Source of the DNA: Strigamia acuminata
Lineage: Eukaryota > Arthropoda > Chilopoda > Geophilomorpha > Linotaeniidae
DNA length: 64,000 nt
Assembly (NCBI GenBank): GCA_949358305.1
Contig: OX442316.1
Coordinates: 7,812,001-7,876,000 of the forward strand
Direction of reading: 5' to 3'
Below are positions 44,991 through 64,000 of the stretch, piece by piece. The position numbers were made by a program, and so were the translations under genes. The notes beneath the pieces were generated by a model that saw nothing but the letters and a program-made list of their open reading frames with translations, was not told the origin of the DNA and did no database searches. Within the stretch, counting starts at the first letter, position 1; each line of letters starts with the position of its first letter.

Positions 44991-45561
44991 CAGTTGCGCC
45001 AAACAGGGGCCACATGCTTCCTACAAGCAATTCTGGTAAGGTTAGGCCCCCAACTTGATTGATGGTTGCAGTTATCAGAAATATGCAAATATCGCAAGCT
45101 GCTTTAAGCAGCAAACTGCTAAAAGTCTTTGTTATTCTAAAATTAAAAATAGAATTTTAGTTAAATCTAGAACGTTTTGCATAAACTTACATATAGAAAG
45201 GACTTATTTCTCCCCATATTCCGTTTGTAGTTATTACTGGATACCGTATGACAGGCGGTATTAAAAAATTAGAAGATCTCTGGTTTAGTATCAGTGACAT
45301 TCCAATGCCATTTTAATAAAACTTCAATTAAGAGTATTTTGATTATTTTTACTTAAATGGCACATACGGTAGTCAAAAATTTTTTAGCATCAGTAGTATA
45401 ATAATTAAACAATTAAATATCACGCGACAATTGTATTATTAAATTTTTATTATTTCAAAATACAAAGAATTTTCGTACATTGTACGATTGTAAAGCGATT
45501 TAAAGCTTTTTTTTGAATAAGCACCTCAGAATTCCTATGAAGGAATTTTGGTGTTTTCTGT

Positions 45562-55055
<9,494 letters not shown>

Positions 55056-55743
55056 GACTGACACCCGACCGTACCTGAGCTGAAAAATAATTTTCTGTTA
55101 CTCATAAGTTAATATCAAGTTCCCTGAGGCAAAGTGCATGCGGAAGAGCCGTTCTAATGACGTTTGAGGTTGCCATTCCTGTCGGGGGTATTTATAGCTT
55201 AAATATCTTTCTGGCAAAGGAAATGCTCAGAAAACAATTGAAAAGGTGAAAGATAATCACACGAGGTATCATTCGATCTGGTATTTAGGACTCACCATAT
55301 TGGTATGGTAAACTTAGAATGTATTGAGCTCAAATTCGGAGCTGCCTTGCACTGGTGTTGACGGTTTTAAGATGCTAAAAATGACTCGTGTTTACCACGG
55401 TTATTTGCAGATAAACTGGGTGTGGGCACATAGTCAAGCTTCGAAGCACCTTAATCGCAAAAATATACAAAAGCACAGTCATCTGTTGAACTTGAAGCCA
55501 TTTTTATTGTTATTTCGATGTAGATTTTCTTTACAATTGTATTTTTTTTATTTAAAAATGCATAAAAAGAAATTTAAGAAAAAAAAATTGTATATTTTAA
55601 AATAGAAATGAATAATGTGCAAGGAAAAGCCGACTCGACGTTGATGGGGTTGCTTTGTTTGTTTCTTTTTAATGCAAGGGGGGACCCTTGCCATCTGTTG
55701 GGAGTGATGATAAATAATATTGAGTTTTGAATAATAAGCCTAC
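55056..55743. promoter_or_regulatory. Ferlin upstream region
   Basis: Contains the ferlin 5' end. A minus-strand donor (ATG|gtgagt at 55294-55298) marks a likely first exon whose ATG is in frame with the C2A exon if the acceptor at about 55080 is used. A 93-codon plus-strand frame at 55324-55605 is low-complexity at its end and unsupported. Confidence 0.45.
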
Positions 55744-55953
55744 ATGTCTTACGGATTAATGTTTTGGTTTTGGGTGCAAATTATCAGTGGCGGTACGGTT
55801 TGGTGGCTATTGAAACGTTACTTAATCACTAGTAAAGGATGGTGGACTACTGGTTTTGGAATTGTTTGTGGAAATTATGTTGGACAAAAGGTGCGTGCGT
55901 TTCTCGAACCAGTTCAAAAAGTGACCAATCAAAAAAAAAAGTACGAAGGTTGA
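55744..55953 (+). CDS. Small hypothetical membrane protein (69 aa)
   Basis: A single-exon frame, MSYGLMFWFWVQIISGGTVW..., with one hydrophobic Trp-rich helix at residues 5-24. It is followed by a basic loop (LLKRYLITSKGWW), a second weakly hydrophobic Gly-rich segment (GFGIVCGNYVGQ) and a Lys-rich C-terminus (KKKYEG). Composition (Trp, Gly, Lys) and the membrane pattern look like a genuine small mitochondrial or ER membrane protein rather than random AT-rich DNA. The GNxVG segment recalls small transmembrane protein STMP1, but only weakly. It lies between ferlin (divergent) and tektin-2 (convergent). No assigned function. Confidence 0.45.
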   Translation: MSYGLMFWFWVQIISGGTVWWLLKRYLITSKGWWTTGFGIVCGNYVGQKVRAFLEPVQKVTNQKKKYEG

Positions 55954-56291
55954 ATTTCTGGGAAAATAGGGAGCAATTTATTTGATCATTTTTTATTTAA
56001 ACATAGATAAAAGATCCAGTTTGCATTGCAATATCATTCAGATGAGATTGGATGGCGTTGCTGCTTTTTTATGTCTACAAATTCCCCAAAAACAAAGAGA
56101 TAAACAACTGCTAAACTGAAGCAGAGAGATTTTATTTGTGCATTCGAAATATTTACGTACAAATGTTTTTAAAATTTTCATAACGGATTCATTTTTTTTT
56201 TGTAATAAATTATTTTTACGCGAAAAGGTTTGATCAATTTCACTCGATAATTTTTATTAAACGACTTTTGCACACGTTTCTTTTCTAAAAA
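55954..56291. other. 3' flank between small ORF and tektin-2
   Basis: About 340 bp, AT-rich, with the 3' UTRs of both convergent units. Nothing else seen. Confidence 0.4.
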
Positions 56292-57976
56292 TCAAGGAAC
56301 TGCGTTCGCATAAAGTCCCGATCGTCCGAAATTGTCATCCGGACCTAGCTGGCTGGAAAGAAGCATGGGATCCGTTCTGCCTAATTCCCACGCTGTTCTT
56401 AATTGATTAAGATTTGGATTTGACACGTTCCAACTGCCACTCGTTATAACCGGATCGGTGGCTGCTTCTATCCAATTGGTTTCAGGCATGCATCTGTAAA
56501 TTCCCATCGCATGCGCCATAATGTCCGTATCGTCAAGTTTTTGGCTCGTATTCGGCAGTTTTTGTCTCTCTTCCATACATCTTTGATCCAATTCCAACGC
56601 TTTTAATTTATCGCGCAAACTATCAGTGGTAAATTGATGATTCTCGTTCAGTTCGTACAGTCGTGTTCTGGAAACATTAGATTATTTAATTTGATTGATT
56701 TAAATACTCGATGAAATTTATTAACTTTGTTAGAGTAATATCCTTTTGCAAAATATCCATTGTGGCTTTAAGTCGGTTCCATTCACCCAGCATTTGTTTT
56801 TGGGCATCATCTAGGCATAACTCCATTTGTGGGCGGTAGGATCTGTTTTCTAAACGCGTTTCCAGCAACTGCAAGTTGTTTGCCTTCTCCCTGTAGGAGT
56901 CCTCTAAATTGAGAACAGTTCTTTCCAACTTTGCAGCTTCGTCTTCCAGCTGAAAAATCAAAGGAAGTGTTATCAATAAATTGAAGTTTTTAAATGTTTA
57001 CATTTCTCTTTTGCCACTGATGGTCGTCAATCGCCTGTCTCATCGCTTGCATTCGTTTCCTAAATTCGAATTCGGTCGTTTCTCTTTGAAACATTGAATC
57101 GTTGTCACTTTGCAAAATAGAATTGTATATAATTTCTCTCATTCGTCGCGACGTCTGGATCTCGCATTCGGCACTAATTGCAAGGTAGTTGGTGTTGTTT
57201 AACCACTGATCGTACGTTGCCATTCCGTCTGGTAATCGATTTGCTTCTAGTTTGAAGCTTTTATTCAGCGCTTGGTTGTCTAAATGTAACTGATCACAAT
57301 CGATAGCTAAAGTGGTTCGTTTATCTTGCAGGTCTTTATCAATTCGATTACGGATTTCTTGTAGCAGACAAAGTTGTTCGAATGCTTCTTTGCCTTTGTC
57401 AGTCATTAATTTCTTAGCTCCTTCGGCAACTTCAACTTCCTACGCATAAATCAATAATTTACATTTTATTTGATGTAATAAAAAGCTTGATTGTTTACTT
57501 GTGCCAATTCATCTTCAACTCCGTCTTTGACAACTTCAAAGTTATTTCGTTTATCTCTGATTAGGAAACAGTGTTTTGTTATTTGTAATGCACTTTCTTT
57601 GTCTTGGATAAATCTGTCAGCTTGCTCTTTGGCCATTGATAGAGTTCCAATTTCTCTATCCAATTGGTTTCTAAGTTTTTGCAGTTTTTCTTTGCATTTG
57701 TATATCTCATCAATTCTGTGGACAATTTCTCGGCATTATTCTCAGTTTATTAATTTATTAATTTATTTTTTCTTACCTCCCTGCAAGTTGCACGTTCGAG
57801 TCATGTTGATCCCATTTTGTTTTGATTTGCAATACATTAGCACTGTGATTTTTTTCTTCTCTAAACTCTCTAGAACTGGCAGTTGTGTCTTCAGCAGTGG
57901 CGATTGTCCCTTTCAGGTGCTTGTACCAATCCAATGGAAGGTATCGTGTGGTGATTTTAGAACCTGGACGGGACAT
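56292..57976 (-). CDS. TEKT2: Tektin-2, ciliary/flagellar microtubule filament protein
   Basis: The start at 57976 (MSRPGSKITTRYLPLDWYKH) is followed by WDQHDSNVQLAGRIDEI, VVKDGVEDEL, EVEVAEGAKKL, EAFEQLCLLQEIRNRIDKDL, RLPDGMATYDQWL and the tektin nonapeptide region YRPQMELCLDDAQ (usually RPNVELC). These blocks in this order match tektin-2 closely. The protein is almost wholly helical coiled coil. It forms filaments along doublet microtubules in sperm flagella and motile cilia. Exons are about 57773-57976, 57500-57715, 56990-57440, 56730-56950 and 56292-56670. The C-terminus (about 70 residues with MPETNWIEAATDPVITSGSW) extends beyond the usual tektin-2 end. Head-to-head with NDUFS7. Confidence 0.92.
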
Positions 57977-58062
57977 GGCGCCAAATTAGTGTCTTTTCCC
58001 TCTTAGGTATTTGCTCAGCTCCACTACAATAATTGTTGTTTATGACTATTGTTATTAAAAAG
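57977..58062. promoter_or_regulatory. Bidirectional promoter between tektin-2 and NDUFS7
   Basis: Only 86 bp separate the two divergent start codons, so one short region, plus any 5' UTR, must serve both. No TATA box is visible. An aagATGGC stretch (YY1-like) overlaps the NDUFS7 start. Confidence 0.6.
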
Positions 58063-58934
<872 letters not shown>

Positions 58935-59141
58935 TTGATGTCAGCAATTTGAAATAATTTATTTGTTACGGAACTGTAATAAATAATTGATTAATATTGA
59001 CATACATAGTATGAAAGTATTCACGCTCGTAATTACTAAAAAATGAAAATTTAATTCACAGCTCTTACAATCTGACTTTACTAAGTCAACTTGGGTCCTG
59101 CAAACGAAACACATTGGCAAAATTAAGTTCAATTAATGGGT

Positions 59142-60978
59142 TTATTGTTGCCAACGTTTAAAGAAACTCCGCGTCCACGATAAAGACCGATCTGAAAAAT
59201 CCCCTTTCGCCGCTGCGATGCGTTTCTGCTCGTCCTAAAATACATTTTAAATTATTTCCTAGCTCCCTCGAATCCATCGTGTTCAAACGTACTTGTAATC
59301 GTTGCTGGTTTGCCTTGAAAGCAGCAAGCGGATCATCAAACTGCTTATAAAACGATAAAACCGGTCGCACATCATCTACCTCACTTGTAGCTACGGCTAA
59401 AAGAATAAGAAAAGAATAAGAATAGGAAAAACAAAAGCCGAGAGAAATTAAATAACATAATACTGACTGCGTAAAAATGAGGCTAAGTCGACTAAACTCC
59501 GATCTTCGTCATTGCCTTGCCACTTTTTCAATTTCAATGCATTTTCTGGCTGCATTTGAAACGATTTTTCATTCCAGTCAATGAAAATTACTTTAGATAA
59601 ATCCCGATTTAGACACGACAGATCCTGCAACGAAAAAATGAAAAATTCTTAATAATTTCACAAAAAATTTTGACAATTATTTGCCTTAATGTGGTGCCCC
59701 TTTGTGTATCGAGTTGCATCCCTGAACAAACGATACATAATATATCCATTCGGATCGAGTGTATCCAGAATAGGAAACGCCGTCTACAGAAAAGAACGAA
59801 ATTAATTATTTTACATCATAAACATTCGTATTATTTCGTGCCAACTTACAAATCCTTGCTCAGAAGTATAAATAACTACTTCGTATAAAGGAGGGCCTAC
59901 TTGTTGAAGAAAATAGTCCACCGCCGGTCGTTTCTTGAACCTCCAACCAGTTTTATACTAATTAAAATCATTATCAGGATTTAATGTCAAATTTAGGCTA
60001 TTAAATAAACAGTTACAGTCCAATCAGGATGAACCAATATGCCCGTCATTTCCATGACTAGTGTGTAAGGAGGTTGGTAATAAGGTTCCGTCAATGGATC
60101 CGGAAGTAACTTGTCTCTAGACGGCTCTTTGATTAACTGGAATTGTAAAATAATTAATAATTACTTTATTATTTTCGGAATAATATTATTTACTTTATCG
60201 TAATAATTAATTTCTTTCCATGTTCTCAGCAAGTAGGCTTTCCACGCAGGTACTAAATTCAAGTTCTTCATTATTACTTACTTCATTTCGCAATTAAATT
60301 TCACTTACAGTCACTGTACTCATCTTTTATCTGCAAAAATACAATTCATTTATTATTATTTTCACTGATTTAATCGACATAAACAAACCCTTGTTCCAGC
60401 TTCATCGATCGGTTCTTGTCCTATGGTATTTAAAAAAAAAATAAACATTAAAATCATGCGTGAAAGTGAAATTATTCAACTCGTTTACCCCAAGACATAA
60501 CAAGAAAACCTGACATGGCAGATAACATTAGACCAAATCCAAACAAAGTATATTTCATAACTCTGGCTTGGAAATCTGTGTTAGGTGGTATTGATTTAGA
60601 ACCCTGGTGTTCTGGACCGGGTTGACCGGGTTGGCCAACTCCTGGAGTGGGAATTTGCTGCTGTTGCGGGTGATCAGGGCGGGTCGAGAACTTTCCCATC
60701 AGCATGGGAGATTTTGTGTACTGATTCAATGGTAAACATTGAGCATCAGCTGGCCATTTATTACTGTTGAACCAAAAATTCCGATGATTTTGACTAATCA
60801 AGTAGGTGGAAAATTTGCAGTAATGTTGGCTAGTTTTGATTCTTGTATAAAATGTGAGGAACAAAGGTCTAACGTATCGTAGATGTGATCCCGATCGAAT
60901 TACGGTTAAATTCATAGATGCTAAACTTCGAGATTTGACTACAGCATGAAAGCCCGACATGCTGCACATCGCCGCCAT
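59142..60978 (-). CDS. TIMM50: Mitochondrial import inner membrane translocase subunit TIM50
   Basis: The start at 60978 ([20 protein letters not shown]) opens a basic presequence of about 100 residues. A Gln/Pro/Gly linker follows, then a transmembrane helix ([21 protein letters not shown]) in exon 60472-60978. Later exons encode [17 protein letters not shown], the FCP/NIF-like domain with [64 protein letters not shown] and FIDWNEKSF, and [15 protein letters not shown]. The catalytic DxDx(T/V) of phosphatases is absent, as in TIM50 (DxD replaced by EMTG). It is the presequence receptor of the TIM23 complex, with its domain in the intermembrane space. The last exon ends KRWQQ at 59142. Confidence 0.95.
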
Positions 60979-61408
60979 GATTTGAATGGTTCGGCAGTGA
61001 CCTCTATAAATAACGCACCATATTCAAAAATAAATCGATTCTGATTTTTTTATGCATAAAAATAAATGTAATAATTTTTTCTTTTTAAATTTGTGCTATT
61101 AAACCGAATTAATTTCGTGGTGGGCATGTATGTTTCCACTTTTCGTCGGTAGGGGGACATATTTTAATTTCAAGATGGTGGACATATGTTGCAAAACATT
61201 GAGTGTTTGTTTTTCTCGTTAAGAAATCGCGTAAAATTACGGAATTCTCTATTCATTCATTATTTCTCAACTGTATGCAGCATTAAGTTCACGTTGGACG
61301 TGTATGAAATGGTAATTAAGCCGATTTTTTCAATTTTTTAAAGCATGTAAACATTGAACATTTCCTCCGATTCAGGTGTAATGAGCCTGGGTTTTGCAAA
61401 CGCCACAG
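60979..61408. promoter_or_regulatory. Divergent region between TIM50 and the zinc-finger gene
   Basis: About 430 bp. It holds both 5' ends and an intron in the zinc-finger 5' UTR (donor gtaatt at 61310, acceptor gattcag at about 61375). The first exon carries ATG at 61304, which opens a short upstream frame in the spliced RNA. A caagatggtgg motif near 61172 resembles a YY1 site. Confidence 0.4.
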
Positions 61409-63475
61409 ATGACATTTAATTCGAGTAAGTCTGGTGAAACGTCGGACAAGGATTTTGTCAGCGAGTATTGCACCATCGAAATCTCCTGCCCTGTCGACAC
61501 TCACAAGTTATGGTGTCATCTTCGCGACTGCGGTAAATTTGAATCGGATCAACATTTTCTCACCCATTTGCTCAATCTGCAAAAACTATGGGACACTGGA
61601 TGCCTCAAAGTTGCCTCTAGTTTTGAAGAAAATCAACAATGCGAATGTGAAGAAGCGAACATGGCTCAAAATAATCGCTTAAATTCGGAAGTTGTTTCAT
61701 CTCAAGACCTGCCCTCTTATTCCGATTATCCAAAGGTGAAAATCATTGGCTTATTAATTAATTAATTAATTAAAATAATTTTTTTTTTTAAAAAAATCCA
61801 AATTTAGCACAATGATGATATACAAGAAGAGCCGACTGCTTTGGTTAAAATCAAAACTGAATACCATCCATTAAATACAATTAATAAAACGATTGAAGAT
61901 GACGTATCTCAGTCATCTAATTGTCAATCGTGGAATTTAAGACCGAGAAATATTGACACCGGAAACAAATACAAGGGTAATTTGAACGTTTGTTTTGTAT
62001 TTTATTTTAAATACAAGAACTGTGGTTATTTTTGAACAGAAACGTTGAGTGATTCTTCTGATTTTGGCGATGAATTGACAATCGTGGAACCTCAAAAGAA
62101 ATACGAAGTTGAGGTGAATACTGTAAAACAGTATCCGTCCTTAAGTACAAACCAGCCTACTGCCGTTTCGATTCCACTAACTCAGGAAGAGTACGAGGAA
62201 TCCGAGATGCGGAAACGTCCACTTCGAAAACGGCTCAAGAAAATCGTCCAATCAAAAGAGGAAGACGCGAAAAAAATGGACGAAGCGAAACCAGAAATTA
62301 AAATCGAAGAGGAGGAGGAGGAAGAAGAAGAAGAGGAGGACGACGAAGATGAAGATGAAACTAACGAAACCAAAAGCAAAAGCGGCAACGTAAAACGATG
62401 GAGCGCGCGGCGAATTCCAGTAGCAGCAGCTGCCTTTATGAAAGTGATGTGCATTGGAGGAAGGATTTCACCCGACCGTAAAGCAACTTCGTCCACAAAT
62501 AAGCTCATTATAAAGTCGACGCGAACTAAGGGGAACGGGAAAAAAGTCGTCGACGTGACGTCCACGTCGAGTAAATTTGACGAAATAAAGTGCCCTATAT
62601 GTGAAGCGTCGATCATCAACAGTAAAAAAGATTTGATCGAGCATCTGGAATCGGAACATTCGCAAATGGATGAAAAATTATCGTGCGCCATTTGCAATTT
62701 AAAGTTTGAGTCGAACGACGAGTTCGCAAATCATCTTCAGAGTCACGCGGATAAATCGTACACCTGTGACAAATGTTCGATGCGATTTTCCAATAGACAC
62801 AGATTGAACATTCATCATTTCGAGCACCTAACTGATGAAGCCAAAGAAGATTTCAGGTGCGACGTGTGCGGAAAGCCCTGTTATTCCAAATGTTACCTGC
62901 AACGTCATCGGAGGCGACACACGGGAGAAAGGCCGTACATGTGCGACGTCTGCGGCAAAGTGTATTTTGAAATGAGTACTTTGAATACGCACCGCAGATC
63001 GCACACCGGCGAAAGATACACGTGTCCTCTGTGTGGGAACCGCTACATGCAGAAAAGTGCACTGAATTTGCATATGAAAAGTGCGCACGAAGGCATCAAG
63101 GAGCACATGTGCGAAATGTGCGGCAAAGCATTTTTCGACAAGCATCACTTACAGAAACATATACGAATACACACGGGGGAGAAGCCTTACCAGTGTGATT
63201 TCTGTGGAAAGAGCTTCACGCAAAAGGTGAATCGGGATCAGCATCGACGACTGCACACCGGTGAACAACCGTATCGGTGCGAATATTGTTTCCGGATGTT
63301 TGCTTTGAGAGCTGCTTACACGCAGCACGTGAGGAAGCACACGGGGGTTAAGGTATCCGAGATGAAAAAGGTACAGTTGGAGAAATTACAAAGCGAGTTA
63401 AACAAAAAACAGTCTGGGAAGAAACAGGCTTCTTCGGATAATGCTAAAGGTGGGAAGAAAACGGTGTCGGATTAA
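61409..63475 (+). CDS. C2H2 zinc-finger protein with nine fingers
   Basis: Exons 61409-61735, 61808-61977 and 62040-63475. The ATG at 61409 (MTFNSSKSGETSDKDFVSEY) is the first in frame, with in-frame stops just upstream in the spliced leader. The N-terminal 250 residues are acidic and include a run of about 20 Glu/Asp (EEEEEEEEEEEDDEDEDE, about 62,305-62,360). Nine C2H2 fingers follow from about 62,590 to 63,340, the later ones joined by TGE(R/K/Q)P-type linkers. The C-terminus is Lys/Gln-rich. Such proteins bind DNA in the nucleus as transcription regulators. No N-terminal ZAD or other recognisable effector domain was seen, so no orthologue can be named. Confidence 0.9.
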
Positions 63476-64000
63476 GAGGGAATTTGAATTTGTAGTCGAA
63501 ACTCGAAGGGAAATTGATGCAGGGACGAGAGAAATGGAATGTAGAGGTTAAAGATGATGGGGATAAACAAATTGGATTTGGATCAGTTTAATTTTAAGGT
63601 GTAAAATGTTATGAAGGGAAAAAAATTGAGGACTTATTTTAGATTTGATTAACATTGCTTTTGTATATTTAGATTTTGAATTTTGAATAATGAAAGAAAA
63701 AAAATCTGATTTATTCCAAGTGGATGGTCAGTTTATTAAACATTGCAGCTTTGCATTTTTAATTTCAGTTTGGAAATTACTTAAAAAGTAATTTGAAATT
63801 TTTTTTTGAGAAGAAAGAAAGTGATTTAATTTGTGGACGTGTTTTCAGTTCGTTTAAGAAAAAAGTTTTAAAAAATTAATTTGCAAAGCAAAAGATGAAA
63901 AATTAAAGTTAAATTTACCGTAAGTAAATGTAGTAGTAGTTCGCAAACTCAAATATGTGTTCAAGTTCAGGAAATGATTTTGTTTATGATGCTGGGTGAC
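63476..64000. other. 3' flank of zinc-finger gene
   Basis: An AT-rich tail with several possible polyadenylation motifs (for example near 63,688 aataatgaaag). No further coding sequence seen before the window end. Confidence 0.45.

Overview
The window is nuclear DNA of an invertebrate, most likely an arthropod. All host genes are spliced with GT-AG introns, many only 30-130 nt long. The host DNA is AT-rich, and the gene set is metazoan: cytoplasmic myosin essential light chain, MCC, a glucose transporter, Dscam, basigin, a ferlin, tektin-2, NDUFS7 and TIM50. The Dscam gene has the arthropod layout with a small array of Ig7 exons. The Ig2 and Ig3 halves are single copy, which fits a Dscam2-like paralogue or a non-pancrustacean Dscam. 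I cannot name the species.

Layout: 0.75-1.8 kb Mlc-c (+); 2.3-7.5 kb MCC (-) with a second internal first exon; 8.0-10.2 kb SLC2 sugar transporter (-); 11.0-20.5 kb Dscam (+) with four Ig7 exons in tandem; 21.3-25.8 kb SEA/EGF mucin-like membrane protein (-); 26.5-27.9 kb PPT2-type lysosomal thioesterase (-); 28.2-41.1 kb a complete GC-richer Ty3/Gypsy LTR retrotransposon on the minus strand; 42.5-43.8 kb basigin (+); 45.6-55.1 kb ferlin (-); 55.7 kb a small membrane ORF (+); 56.3-58.0 kb tektin-2 (-); 58.1-58.9 kb NDUFS7 (+); 59.1-61.0 kb TIM50 (-); 61.4-63.5 kb nine-finger C2H2 protein (+).

The retrotransposon is the most unusual object. Its two 820-bp LTRs look identical and are flanked by a 4-bp duplication. 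Gag and pol are joined by a textbook -1 frameshift signal: an A AAA AAC heptamer, a 6-nt spacer and a 9-bp stem. The env position holds a long third reading frame of about 967 codons that is expressed through its own intron and looks like no envelope protein. A 67-codon ORF ends one base before the start of that third frame. The element therefore looks intact and young.

The second notable object is the Dscam Ig7 cluster. Two of its three inter-exon gaps are 33 and 27 nt, apparently too short to be spliced out, yet both are open in frame. A 21-bp hairpin lies in the intron just upstream. These suggest either mutually exclusive splicing enforced by spacing or fused double-Ig7 exons.

I saw no tRNA, rRNA or CRISPR.
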